Assembly: GCA_034086685.1 (NCBI GenBank)
Contig: JAXDZY010000147.1
Coordinates: forward strand, 1-50,955
DNA: 50,955 bases
Source of the DNA: TWA4 sp034086685
Lineage (GTDB): Bacteria > Bacillota > Clostridia > Lachnospirales > Lachnospiraceae
Direction: 5' to 3'
This document shows, one piece after another, positions 32,777-42,103 of the stretch; the first letter of the stretch is position 1, and every line of letters begins with the position of its first letter. The notes beneath the pieces were generated by a model. The model had not been told where the DNA came from, searched no databases, and saw nothing but the letters and a program-made list of their open reading frames with translations. The position numbers were made by a program, and so were the translations under genes.

Positions 32777-32838
32777 TGAATTGGAAAATATGATCTGAAA
32801 GGGGTGGGAAAAAGATACTTTTCTGGTGAAAAACGGGA

Positions 32839-32867
32839 TTGTATTTGAAGTAAGGCGATGCTATACT
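32839..32867 (+). promoter_or_regulatory. Proximal promoter of the VanW-domain gene
   Basis: TTGTAT (32839-32844), a 17-nt spacer and TATACT (32862-32867) lie about 70 nt before the ATG at 32939. Confidence 0.55.
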
Positions 32868-32938
32868 AGGGAGAAGCCTGAACATGATGTAATATCAGTC
32901 AAGCTGATGTGAGATTTTGATAGAAAAGGAGAGTAAGC

Positions 32939-35296
32939 ATGGAGAAGTTAGGCAAAAGTCTGAAAAAATATCTGCTTGTGCTGACAGCAGCAATGATGCT
33001 GGTTCTTTCCAATGCGGCACCTGCCTTTGCAACAGAGGTCGCAGAAAGTGAAACCGGAGCAGCTGTTTCAGATGAGACAACCACGCAGATGCTGGAACTG
33101 GCTGAGAGTGTCAAACTGGAACTGGAGAAAACTACTGCTGTATACACCGGCAGTGATATAGAAGTTCCGGTAAAAAGAATTTACTATGTGGAAGGTGATC
33201 AGGAGAAAGATGCAAATGATCTGTTTGTGATTTCTGCTCCGGTATATACCAATAATCACAATGCATCCACATCTGAGAATCCTGCAGCAGTTTCTGTTGA
33301 GATTACGGGATATTATGAGAAAGATGCAGACGGTGAATATGTTCTGGACAGAAAAGGTGCCAGAGTTGAACATGTTTTTGATGCACCTGTAAAGGCGGAG
33401 GCTTCATTTATTATTGAAGCAGCAGATATCTCACAGGTAACATCCATGGAACTGAGCCGGAAGGAATTTACCTACAATGGCAAGGTTCAGAAACCTCAGG
33501 TTGTACTGAGTAATGAGAAGCTGGTTGAGGGAACAGACTATGAAATCACCTGGACCAACAGCAAGGGTGAAACTGACAGCTGTATTAATGCAGGTGCCAA
33601 GACAGTATCGGTAGTGGGTAAAGGCAATTATAAAGGACAGATTACCGATTCATACAATATCAACCGTATTGATCTGTCAGAGACGGCTTCCATGAGCCTG
33701 AGCGCGGAAAGCTATACATATAACGGAAAGGCACATAAACCGTCCGTTACGGTTACTATCGGTTCCGATAAGCTGTCTTCTGATAATTACAGCGTTTCCT
33801 ATACCAACAGTCAGGGAGATTCCGATAAGTGTATCAATGCGGGCAGCAAAACCGTAATTGTAAAAGGTAAAGGAAACTATAAAGGAACTTTAACAAAGAA
33901 ATTTACGATTAAAAAGAAGGATATATCTTCAGCTTCCGTTTCCCTGTCAACTTCTGTTTATGCATACAACGGAAAAGACAGAAAACCGGGAACAACAGTA
34001 AAGATCAAGTTATCCTCCACGGTGACTTTACAAAAGAATACAGATTATACTGTATCCTACAGCAGCAACTGTAAAAGTATTGGTACAAAGACTGTTACTG
34101 TCAAAGGAAAAGGAAACTATACAGGAAGCATAAAAAAGAGTTATAAGATCGTACCGGAGAAGGCTTCCGGTCTGAAGGTAAGTAAACGGACCACAGGTTC
34201 CCTGAAGCTTCAGTGTACAGGTGCGAAGGTTTCAGGCTGCAATTATCAGTTCCTGATCAAGAGATATAATTCTTCCAGTGAGAAATGGGAAAAGGTCGCA
34301 TCCAAGAAGACTTCCTCCAATTCTGTTACTTTCAGCGGCCTGGATGCAGGACGGACTTATGCGGTTTATGTAAGAATTTATAAAACTTCTGATTCCAAGA
34401 CCTATACAGGCTCCTGGTCGAATGTGTTGAAAACGGTTACTACACCTGCAAAACCTGTCATGTCCTATGCGACCAAAACGGGCAGTAAGAGCATGAAAGT
34501 GGTATGGAAAGCTGTATCCATTGCAAGCGGTTATGAAATTCAGTATTCCACAAAGTCGGATTTTTCTTCCAATGTAAAAACTGCTAAGGTCAAAGGAAGA
34601 ACCACGACTTCAACAACTATTTCAAATCTGGGAAGCAGCGGAACTTATTATGTGAGAGTCAGAGCATACCGTACGTATAATGATAAAACCTACCGGGGGG
34701 CATGGAGCAGCAAAGTATCTACTTACTATTCCAATGTGTATGCTTCTTATACAACTACTTATAACAGTGGAAATACAAACCGTACTACCAATCTGAGGCT
34801 GGCCTGCAATGCCATTAACGGAAAAGTTCTTTCCAACGGACAGACGTTTTCTTTTAACGGTACAGTGGGTCAGAGAACAAAAGCCAAAGGCTACAAGGAA
34901 GCCATTATTTATGAAAATGGACAGGAAGTCGGCGGTATTGGCGGAGGTATCTGTCAGGTGGCAACTACACTGTTCAATGCAGCGCTGAAGGCTAATTTTA
35001 AGATTGTGGAAAGACATCAGCACAGTATGACAGTTCATTATTGTCCTCTGGGATATGATGCAGCAATCGCATGGGGCAGTAAGAATCTCAGGTTTACCAA
35101 TAATTCGGGAACAAGTGTAAAAATTGATATTCATGCAACAGGCGGAAATCTGTCTGTGAAGTTCCTGACCAATATCTATAAAAAACCGCCCAAGGTGACC
35201 ACAAAAGTGACTGTAAAAAATGGTGTTTATACATTGAGACGGTATGTAAACGGCAAGGTCAATTATACGACCACAAGTGATTATCTGGACAACTGA
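32939..35296 (+). CDS. Secreted protein with Ig-like repeats, FnIII repeats and a C-terminal VanW domain
   Basis: This 785-residue secreted protein has a signal peptide at 1-31 (cleavage after AFA). An N-terminal acidic domain runs to about 160. Three Ig-like repeats follow (about 167-243, 247-325, 328-404), each with TYNGK-x-x-KP...NAG-x-KTV-x-V-x-GKGNYKG. Then come two FnIII modules (407-503, 504-597) and a VanW domain (about 602-745) with LSNGQTFSFN and VGGIGGGICQVATTLFNAAL. VanW occurs in vanB clusters and in many wall-associated clostridial proteins; its reaction is unknown. No sortase motif is seen. The gene is monocistronic, with two promoter candidates, and purL begins 122 nt later. 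A role in cell surface or wall binding is inferred. Confidence 0.88.
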   Translation: MEKLGKSLKKYLLVLTAAMMLVLSNAAPAFATEVAESETGAAVSDETTTQMLELAESVKLELEKTTAVYTGSDIEVPVKRIYYVEGDQEKDANDLFVISAPVYTNNHNASTSENPAAVSVEITGYYEKDADGEYVLDRKGARVEHVFDAPVKAEASFIIEAADISQVTSMELSRKEFTYNGKVQKPQVVLSNEKLVEGTDYEITWTNSKGETDSCINAGAKTVSVVGKGNYKGQITDSYNINRIDLSETASMSLSAESYTYNGKAHKPSVTVTIGSDKLSSDNYSVSYTNSQGDSDKCINAGSKTVIVKGKGNYKGTLTKKFTIKKKDISSASVSLSTSVYAYNGKDRKPGTTVKIKLSSTVTLQKNTDYTVSYSSNCKSIGTKTVTVKGKGNYTGSIKKSYKIVPEKASGLKVSKRTTGSLKLQCTGAKVSGCNYQFLIKRYNSSSEKWEKVASKKTSSNSVTFSGLDAGRTYAVYVRIYKTSDSKTYTGSWSNVLKTVTTPAKPVMSYATKTGSKSMKVVWKAVSIASGYEIQYSTKSDFSSNVKTAKVKGRTTTSTTISNLGSSGTYYVRVRAYRTYNDKTYRGAWSSKVSTYYSNVYASYTTTYNSGNTNRTTNLRLACNAINGKVLSNGQTFSFNGTVGQRTKAKGYKEAIIYENGQEVGGIGGGICQVATTLFNAALKANFKIVERHQHSMTVHYCPLGYDAAIAWGSKNLRFTNNSGTSVKIDIHATGGNLSVKFLTNIYKKPPKVTTKVTVKNGVYTLRRYVNGKVNYTTTSDYLDN

Positions 35297-35337
35297 TTTC
35301 GGGAAGATATAATTTTCCGGATTAGATAATAACCGGC

Positions 35338-35385
35338 CATGGGCAGATGCAGCAATCTGTCCATGGCGGTGCCTGTTACAGGCAT
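35338..35385 (+). other. Tandem hairpins in the purL leader
   Basis: CCATGG-CAGAT pairs with ATCTG-CCATGG (35338-35367, one G-T pair). Just after it GCCTG-TTA-CAGGC (35373-35385) forms a second stem. No T-run follows. They could end the upstream transcript with help, or regulate purL. I see no purine riboswitch core. Confidence 0.45.
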
Positions 35386-35418
35386 GAAGAATATACTGTG
35401 TAAAATCAGGAGGAAAAG

Positions 35419-38400
35419 ATGAGCGTTAAGAGAATCTACGTTGAGAAGAAAGAACCCTTCGCAGTTGCAGCCAAAGAGCTGAGACATGAAATCCGCGGAT
35501 ATCTGGGGATCAGAACTGTTACAAAAGTGCGGGAACTGATCCGCTATGATGTGGAAAATATTTCAGAAGATATTTATCAGAAAGCTGTCAATACTATTTT
35601 TTCAGAACCCCCGGTAGATGATGTGTACGAAACCAGCTTTCCCGCTCAGGAAGGTGATCTGATTTTTTCTGTGGAATTCCTTCCCGGACAGTTTGATCAG
35701 AGAGCAGATTCCGCAGAGCAGTGTGTAAAGCTTCTGAAAGAAGATGAAACACCGGTTATCCGCTCTGCCACAACTTATGTGATCAGCGGGGAACTGACAG
35801 AGGAACAGGCTGATGCCATTAAAGCACACTGCATTAATCCTGTGGATTCCAGAGAAGCATCTGCAGAGATTCCGGATACACTGGTAACTGTTTACGATGA
35901 ACCTGCAGATGTCCTGATTTTTGATGGATTCAGCACCATGCCTGAGGCTGAACTGAAAAAACTGTATGATTCTTTAGGTCTTGCCATGACTTTCAAGGAC
36001 TTTCAGCATATTCAGAATTATTATCAGTCCGAAGAACACAGAGATCCGTCTATGACGGAGATCCGTGTTCTCGATACTTACTGGTCCGATCACTGCCGCC
36101 ATACCACATTCCAGACAGAATTAAAGAATGTGGAATTTATGGACGGAGATTACAGGGAACCCATTGAAAATACCTACAAACAGTATCTGGCTGACAGAGA
36201 AGAAATTTTTAAAGGACGCTCTGATAAATTTGTCTGCCTGATGGATCTGGCTCTGATGGGCATGCGCAGGCTCCGCAAAGAAGGAAAGCTGCAGGATCTG
36301 GAAGAGTCTGATGAGATTAATGCATGCAGTATCGTGGTTCCTGTGGAAATTGACGGTGTAACCGAAGAATGGCTTGTGAATTTCAAGAATGAAACACATA
36401 ATCATCCTACAGAAATCGAGCCTTTCGGTGGTGCAGCTACCTGTCTGGGCGGTGCCATCCGTGATCCGCTGTCAGGACGTACTTATGTATATCAGGCCAT
36501 GCGTGTAACAGGTGCTGCAGATCCTACTCTTCCGGTAGAACAGACCTTAAAAGGCAAACTGCCTCAGAAAAAGCTGGTTCGCGGTGCTGCACAGGGTTAC
36601 AGCTCCTATGGTAATCAGATTGGTCTGGCAACAGGTTATGTAAAAGAAATCTATCATCCCGGTTATGTGGCAAAACGTATGGAGATCGGAGCTGTTATGG
36701 GAGCAGCTCCCAGGTGTGCCGTAATCCGTGAAACTTCTGATCCGGGCGATATCATCATTCTTCTGGGCGGACGTACCGGACGTGACGGCTGCGGCGGTGC
36801 AACCGGTTCTTCCAAGGTTCATACGGAAGCGTCCATTGAGACCTGCGGTGCAGAAGTCCAGAAAGGTAATCCGCCCACAGAACGTAAGATCCAGAGACTG
36901 TTCCGCCGTGAAGAAGTCAGCCATCTCATCAAGAAATGCAACGACTTCGGTGCCGGCGGTGTTTCCGTGGCGATCGGTGAGCTGGCAGACGGTCTTCAGA
37001 TCAATCTGGACAGGGTTCCCAAAAAATATGCCGGTCTGGATGGTACGGAAATTGCCATTTCCGAGTCTCAGGAGAGAATGGCAGTTGTAGTTGATCCTAA
37101 AGATGTAGCTCAGTTTCTGGCTTATGCAGAAGAAGAAAATCTGGAAGCAGTGGAAGTGGCAGTTGTAACGGAAGAACCTCGTCTGGTGATGAACTGGAGA
37201 GGAAAAACCATTGTAGATATCAGCCGTGCTTTCCTGGATACCAACGGTGCTCATCAGGAAACAGATGTTACGGTAGAGATTCCATCCAGAGAAGGAAGTC
37301 TTTTTAAGGCAGAACATGTTGAAGATGTAAAGAGCAAATGGATTGACACACTGAAGGATCTGAATGTCTGCTCACAGAAAGGTCTGGTTGAACGCTTCGA
37401 CGGTTCAATCGGTGCAGGTTCCGTATTTATGCCTTATGGCGGAAAGTATCAGATGACAGAGACCCAGGCCATGGTTGCAAAGCTTCCTGTTCTGAAAGGA
37501 AAGACGGATACGGTAACCATGATGGCATATGGATTTGATCCCTACCTGTCTTCCTGGAGCCCTTATCACGGTGCTGCTTATGCGGTTGTATCTTCCGTAG
37601 CGAAGATTGTGGCAAACGGCGGTGATTATTCAAAGATCCGTTTTACTTTCCAGGAGTATTTCAAACGTATGACAGAAGACAGCAAGCGCTGGGGTGTTCC
37701 TTTCTCTGCATTACTGGGTTCCTATGATGCACAGCTGGGCTTCGGGCTTCCTTCCATCGGCGGCAAAGACAGTATGTCAGGTACTTTCAATGAACTGGAT
37801 GTACCGCCTACACTGGTTTCCTTCGCTGTAGATGTGGCAAGCGACAGGACCATCATTTCACCGGAACTGAAGAAAAGCGGCAACTGCCTGATGCTGTTCA
37901 GAATCAGCAGAGATGCTTATGATATGCCTGATTATGAGCAGATCAAGGAATTATATGGATTTATTCATGAGGCAATTAAAGCCGGAGATATTGTATCTGC
38001 ATATGTTGTGGAAAGAAACGGTATCGCGGAAGCTGTTTCCAAGATGGCATTCGGTAATGCACTTGGTGTACAGCTGGATTCCAATGCTCTGGCTGCAGAC
38101 GAACTGTTTGCACCCGGATGGGGTAATCTGGTTTGTGAAGTACCGGTTGGAGCAGTAGAAAAACTGTCCTCTCATGGTTCACTGATTGGTAATGTCATTC
38201 AGGAAGCCGTATTCAGCTATGGTTCAACCGTGATTCGTATGGAAGATGCGGTCCATGCATGGACTGAGACTCTGGAAAGGGTATTCCCTACCAACTCCAA
38301 TGCGGAATCAGAACCTGCAAAATCAGAGCTGTTTGACGCAAAGGACATTGTTATCTGCAAAAATAAAGTTGCAAAGCCCACAGTATTTATTCCGGTATTC

Positions 38401-39171
38401 CCCGGTACAAACTGTGAATATGACAGTGCAAAAGCTTTTGAAAATGCAGGTGCACAGGTAATGACCAGAGTATTCCGCAATATGACACCTGCCAATATCC
38501 GTGAATCAGTGGATGAGTTTGTAAAATGCATTGAGCAGGCACAGATCATCATGTTCCCCGGCGGTTTCTCCGCAGGTGATGAACCGGAAGGTTCCGCCAA
38601 GTTCTTTGCGACAGCGTTCCGCAACGAGAAAGTGAAGGAAGCTGTTGAAAAGATGCTGAAGGAAAAAGACGGACTGATGCTGGGTATCTGCAACGGTTTC
38701 CAGGCTCTGATCAAGCTGGGTCTTGTTCCCTATGGAACAATTGCTCCTCAGCAGGCAGATTCACCTACTCTGACATACAATACCATTGGCCGTCATGTTT
38801 CCAAGATGGTTTATACAAAGGTTGTTACCAACAAATCCCCCTGGCTTGCTCAGGCGGAACTTGGCGGTGTATACTGCAGTCCTGCATCTCATGGAGAAGG
38901 CCGCTTTGTAGCCAGTAAGGAATGGATCGACAAACTGATGGCAAACGGGCAGATTGCTACACAGTATACCGACGCAGACGGCAATGTGAGCATGGATGAA
39001 TACTGGAATCCCAACGGTTCCTACTGTGCAATTGAAGGTATTACAAGCCCTGACGGCCGTATTCTCGGCAAGATGGCACATGCAGAGCGCCGCGGTAAAT
39101 CTGTAGCTGTTAATATCTTTGGTGAACAGGATCTGAAACTGTTTGAATCCGGAGTTGCATATTTCAGATAA
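35419..39171 (+). CDS. purL: Phosphoribosylformylglycinamidine synthase, single-chain form
   Basis: This 1250-residue enzyme of purine synthesis turns FGAR, ATP and glutamine into FGAM. An N-terminal PurS-like part is followed by duplicated AIR-synthase-like halves: WSDHCRHTTF and NFKNETHNHPTEIEPFGGAATCLGGAIRD mark the first. A C-terminal class I glutaminase carries the nucleophile in LGICNGFQAL (C1091) and the His of SPASHGEGRF. The long form, with PurL and PurQ fused, is typical of proteobacteria and many Clostridia, whereas Bacillus has three proteins. AGGAGG lies before the ATG. No other purine gene lies nearby, so it is monocistronic here. Confidence 0.96.
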   Translation: MSVKRIYVEKKEPFAVAAKELRHEIRGYLGIRTVTKVRELIRYDVENISEDIYQKAVNTIFSEPPVDDVYETSFPAQEGDLIFSVEFLPGQFDQRADSAEQCVKLLKEDETPVIRSATTYVISGELTEEQADAIKAHCINPVDSREASAEIPDTLVTVYDEPADVLIFDGFSTMPEAELKKLYDSLGLAMTFKDFQHIQNYYQSEEHRDPSMTEIRVLDTYWSDHCRHTTFQTELKNVEFMDGDYREPIENTYKQYLADREEIFKGRSDKFVCLMDLALMGMRRLRKEGKLQDLEESDEINACSIVVPVEIDGVTEEWLVNFKNETHNHPTEIEPFGGAATCLGGAIRDPLSGRTYVYQAMRVTGAADPTLPVEQTLKGKLPQKKLVRGAAQGYSSYGNQIGLATGYVKEIYHPGYVAKRMEIGAVMGAAPRCAVIRETSDPGDIIILLGGRTGRDGCGGATGSSKVHTEASIETCGAEVQKGNPPTERKIQRLFRREEVSHLIKKCNDFGAGGVSVAIGELADGLQINLDRVPKKYAGLDGTEIAISESQERMAVVVDPKDVAQFLAYAEEENLEAVEVAVVTEEPRLVMNWRGKTIVDISRAFLDTNGAHQETDVTVEIPSREGSLFKAEHVEDVKSKWIDTLKDLNVCSQKGLVERFDGSIGAGSVFMPYGGKYQMTETQAMVAKLPVLKGKTDTVTMMAYGFDPYLSSWSPYHGAAYAVVSSVAKIVANGGDYSKIRFTFQEYFKRMTEDSKRWGVPFSALLGSYDAQLGFGLPSIGGKDSMSGTFNELDVPPTLVSFAVDVASDRTIISPELKKSGNCLMLFRISRDAYDMPDYEQIKELYGFIHEAIKAGDIVSAYVVERNGIAEAVSKMAFGNALGVQLDSNALAADELFAPGWGNLVCEVPVGAVEKLSSHGSLIGNVIQEAVFSYGSTVIRMEDAVHAWTETLERVFPTNSNAESEPAKSELFDAKDIVICKNKVAKPTVFIPVFPGTNCEYDSAKAFENAGAQVMTRVFRNMTPANIRESVDEFVKCIEQAQIIMFPGGFSAGDEPEGSAKFFATAFRNEKVKEAVEKMLKEKDGLMLGICNGFQALIKLGLVPYGTIAPQQADSPTLTYNTIGRHVSKMVYTKVVTNKSPWLAQAELGGVYCSPASHGEGRFVASKEWIDKLMANGQIATQYTDADGNVSMDEYWNPNGSYCAIEGITSPDGRILGKMAHAERRGKSVAVNIFGEQDLKLFESGVAYFR

Positions 39172-39191
39172 TCATTGAATATTTTGCTGTT

Positions 39192-39238
39192 CTGATTACA
39201 GAAGATTGCCAGATCTTCTGTAATCAGATGATATTTTT
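39192..39238 (+). terminator. Terminator of purL
   Basis: A perfect 15-bp stem (39192-39206 with 39213-39227) around a 6-nt loop is followed by ATGATATTTTT. A second dyad, GCAGGAGT-TGTCTG-ACTCCTGC, lies just downstream at about 39254-39275. Confidence 0.88.
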
Positions 39239-39369
39239 AAAACCGAGTCCAACAGGCAGGAGTTGTCTGACTCCTGCTCTCTTCAAAATGTAGTCTGATG
39301 ACAGCGGTTAAGCAGTTGTGGAGGCTTACACCCTGTTTTCTGAAGGCCGGAAATCCCGGTCGATTTAAA

Positions 39370-40770
39370 ATGGATTTTTTAGTTGAAAAGTTATATTTAT
39401 TATTACGATGTGTTGTAACAGGAGCAGGTTTTCTGCTGTTTATGGCAGCAGTGCTGATTGTGACACACAAATGGCTGAAAAAATCAGGTCATATCCGACT
39501 TTTATATTTTTTCATGCTTTTCTCGGGAATTGGAGCCGCATTCATATTTTTTGCAGGTGTGGTTATTACATGCCTGTCGTTTATTGTGAATCTGAATCGC
39601 TGGACTTTCTATTTTACAGGCTGGAAATATGCGTCAGGAACATTGAGCAGTCCGTTTGTTACTGCAGCTGCAGTGGTCTGGTTAACAGGGATTACAGCCA
39701 GTTGTTTTCTGAATATGAGAGACCGGAAAGCGCTCACGCATCTGTGCAGGATGAATCAGCCGGTTACGGACATACAGATACAGGACTGTTTTTATCTTGC
39801 TGCTGAAAAAGCGGGAATTAAAAATATACCTCTTCTGTTCTGTAATGCAGCTGTTTCGGTACCTTTTCTGAAGGGTATCCGCTGTCCGGAAGTTGTGCTT
39901 CCTGCCGATTCCCTCCTGCCGCGGGAACAGATGCTGATTTTCGCACATGAACTGACTCATTATAAACGTCATGACCTGTTTTTCAGGTATTTGATGAAAG
40001 CTGTTTTTATGATTTACTGGTTCTTTCCATTTCATTCTTACTGGATGGAGAAGTTTATTGAATTGCAGGAAACATTATGTGATATTGATGTATGCTTCGT
40101 TTATGGGGAAAGATTCAGTGCTAAAATGTATTATACAACCATTCTGTCTATTTCCGGCGGAAAACGGAATGTTCCGGGAAGCGGGTGCGGCTGGTCTGTT
40201 TCCGGTCTGTATGAACACTCAAGCCAGCTGGAGAGGCGTGTCCGGAATATGGTCGGCTATCGGACCGGGACGAGGAGAAAAGGTGCTGCGTTGGTATTAT
40301 CTGTAGTCGGAAGCACTCTGTTTTTAATAACGCTCCTGGGAATCATGTTCTGGCCGGATGTTTTTGTGAAGCGGGAACAGATCACAAGGGAAATCAATTC
40401 ATTTCAGGAAATGTCTGAAATGGTTCTGAGTGAGGGAGAAAAAGAAAAGACAGAAACCCTGGAAAAGGGGAGTCTGAATACAGATGAAGTCCTGCAGTGG
40501 AACCGGCTGACCTGCTATACTCTGGAACCCGGACAACAGATATGCAGCGAACCATTTCAGGGAGTAAACGGTGAAACTCTGGCTTTGATGATAGCGGCTG
40601 CGTTCTCAGGTTATGAGGTTCGTCTTGTGAACAGAAATGGGCTGGTATATGCCTCCAGAATGGATGATACGGCAAGCCTGAATCTTCAGCTGCAGGACAT
40701 GGAATACAGACTGTATATCTGTAATACCAGTGAAAAAAATCTGAGTATGGAATTATACTGCACCAGATAA
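39370..40770 (+). CDS. M56 (BlaR1-like) membrane metallopeptidase
   Basis: This protein of about 466 residues has membrane helices at roughly 12-36, 48-75, 95-115 and near 320. A zinc site HELTHYKRHD (H193, H197) lies in the cytosolic loop, with ELQETLCD supplying the further ligand. This is the peptidase part of BlaR1/MecR1. The C-terminal extracytoplasmic 140 residues replace the penicillin-binding sensor. The usual partner, a BlaI-type repressor, is not adjacent; one lies 31 kb away. The start is uncertain. The frame is open from 39298, and neither the ATG there nor that at 39370 has a clear ribosome site. The latter fits the family start better. Confidence 0.78.
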   Translation: MDFLVEKLYLLLRCVVTGAGFLLFMAAVLIVTHKWLKKSGHIRLLYFFMLFSGIGAAFIFFAGVVITCLSFIVNLNRWTFYFTGWKYASGTLSSPFVTAAAVVWLTGITASCFLNMRDRKALTHLCRMNQPVTDIQIQDCFYLAAEKAGIKNIPLLFCNAAVSVPFLKGIRCPEVVLPADSLLPREQMLIFAHELTHYKRHDLFFRYLMKAVFMIYWFFPFHSYWMEKFIELQETLCDIDVCFVYGERFSAKMYYTTILSISGGKRNVPGSGCGWSVSGLYEHSSQLERRVRNMVGYRTGTRRKGAALVLSVVGSTLFLITLLGIMFWPDVFVKREQITREINSFQEMSEMVLSEGEKEKTETLEKGSLNTDEVLQWNRLTCYTLEPGQQICSEPFQGVNGETLALMIAAAFSGYEVRLVNRNGLVYASRMDDTASLNLQLQDMEYRLYICNTSEKNLSMELYCTR

Positions 40771-40781
40771 TTGCGGATCGG

Positions 40782-40811
40782 ACAGCCGGACTTCTTTATG
40801 AAGCCGGCTGT
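40782..40811 (+). terminator. Hairpin after the M56 gene (possible terminator)
   Basis: ACAGCCGG pairs with CCGGCTGT, with an inner CTTC/GAAG helix. The following sequence (GTTCAAGTTT) is only weakly T-rich, so termination is uncertain. Confidence 0.5.
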
Positions 40812-40846
40812 GTTCAAGTTTATAAGAATAAATAAATCCGGATGAA

Positions 40847-41473
40847 TTACATGCAGAAATTCCAGGAAACAAGAAAAAGTGCTGTCAGAGGAATATACAG
40901 AATCAGAAGTCCTTTAATGACAGCAGACGGCTTTCTGAAGAGCTTTCTGCGAAATTTACTTTCTGATAAAAAGAGAACCGGCAGAAACAGCATGACAGCT
41001 GCCAGAAATACACGGCAGATATGAAACAGCAGGGTCCCTTTTGAGGCATAAAAAGGAGAGAGGCTGAATGCATACAGGATTCCCACACATGCTGCCATAT
41101 GATAGAAGATGGAAAAAAGCATGTAAAAAGGGTTTCCAGCGCGGTAGCCCAGAAGTCTGCGTCCTGCGGGAGGAGCAGACTTTTTCTTTTTTCTGGGGGG
41201 CCGGGAAACAGATGCTTCAGAAGTCTGTTGACTGCCTGTTTTTTCAGTTCTCAGCGCAGCTCTTCCCCGTGTGCCTTGGGTACCTGATTTTTGCCTGTAC
41301 GATTCTGAATGATCCAGGGATCTGTCCGGTTCCGGATCTGAGTTCGGATCATAATACGTATCATCCTGATCTGCGGAAATATTTACCTGAGTCAGATCAG
41401 CATTACAGAATGGACAACGCAATACCATACTGGATACATCTTTCTGACAGACAGGACATTTGATAAGTGCCAT
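40847..41473 (-). CDS. Zinc-ribbon membrane protein of unknown function
   Basis: This 208-residue protein has an N-terminal zinc ribbon (MALIKCPVCQKDV, then CPFCNADL). A hydrophilic, low-complexity linker of about 75 residues follows, rich in D, S, R and Q, and then three hydrophobic segments (about 120-140, 150-172, 187-206). The frame opens 44 codons upstream, but AGGAGA before the ATG at 41473 and the conserved MALIKCP start settle it. This build is common in Clostridia, and no function is known. The gene is convergent with the M56 gene and divergent from the TIGR04086-type gene. Confidence 0.78.
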   Translation of the reverse strand: MALIKCPVCQKDVSSMVLRCPFCNADLTQVNISADQDDTYYDPNSDPEPDRSLDHSESYRQKSGTQGTRGRAALRTEKTGSQQTSEASVSRPPRKKKKSAPPAGRRLLGYRAGNPFYMLFSIFYHMAACVGILYAFSLSPFYASKGTLLFHICRVFLAAVMLFLPVLFLSESKFRRKLFRKPSAVIKGLLILYIPLTALFLVSWNFCM

Positions 41474-41581
41474 AAATGAATTCTCCTGAATAATATTTAG
41501 TACTATCAGTATAGCACGAAAGGATATGGGATTCCATAGGAAAGTCATGCATATATTTTGATAAAAACATCTGGTGAAAAT

Positions 41582-41941
41582 ATGTATCGGTCTTCTGTTT
41601 TTCAAATCACCAGAGCAGTGATGCTCAGTTATCTGGTTTCAGCGGTAAGTGTTTTTATCCTGTCCTGGTGCCTCTATGTGATGAAATGGGAAGCAGCCGG
41701 CTCGGAAACAGCCGTCCGTGTGGTGTATTTCCTGTCCTGTCTGGCAGGAGGATTTTTATCAGGAAAGGAATTCCGGGAGAGACGGCTTTTCTGGGGGATT
41801 CTGACGGGAGTTCTGTATGCCGTGCTTCTTCTGACGGTATCTCAGCTGACCACAGGCCCCGGCAGCAGCGGTATTCTGAAAATTGTCGTAATTTTCGGCA
41901 TCTGTATGGCCGGAGGCGCTGCAGGAAGCATTTTCAGCTGA
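41582..41941 (+). CDS. TIGR04086-type small membrane protein
   Basis: This 119-residue protein has about four membrane helices and glycine-rich turns (GGFLSGKEFRERRLFWGI, MAGGAAGSIFS). The pattern is that of the TIGR04086 (YrzE-like) family found in Clostridia and Bacilli, often beside yajC, secDF or the SCIFF genes, as here. Function is unknown. A TTG at 41558 extends the frame, but GGTGA before the ATG at 41582 fits better. The scfA gene starts 162 nt downstream with its own promoter. Confidence 0.75.
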   Translation: MYRSSVFQITRAVMLSYLVSAVSVFILSWCLYVMKWEAAGSETAVRVVYFLSCLAGGFLSGKEFRERRLFWGILTGVLYAVLLLTVSQLTTGPGSSGILKIVVIFGICMAGGAAGSIFS

Positions 41942-41998
41942 ACAACAGGAAAAACGGGTAAAAACCCGCAAAAAAACGTCCATGCAGAAAAAAAGTAA

Positions 41999-42027
41999 TT
42001 GAAATTATGAAAAGGCTTTGATATACT
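41999..42027 (+). promoter_or_regulatory. Promoter of the SCIFF locus
   Basis: TTGAAA (41999-42004), a 17-nt spacer and TATACT (42022-42027) lie about 75 nt before the scfA ATG. Confidence 0.75.
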
Positions 42028-42103
42028 GGGTTTAATTGTGGAATAGTGGGCTCTGGATATTTTCAGAGAACACATTGCAAAATTTAAACAGGAGGTTATT
42101 AAT

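Noticed and set aside
36547..37317. Long open frame (256 codons) on the minus strand inside purL
   Set aside because: It is antisense to a strongly conserved enzyme, has no ribosome site, and its translation is Cys/His/Phe-rich in the way typical of shadow frames. The same holds for the minus-strand frames over glgA (9503-10306), phoB-like (26329-27432) and the ATP-grasp gene (30009-30728).
39254..39275. GCAGGAGT/ACTCCTGC dyad as a regulatory site for the M56 gene
   Set aside because: It lies directly after the purL terminator with no promoter elements around it. It may be a second part of the terminator, so no separate call is made.
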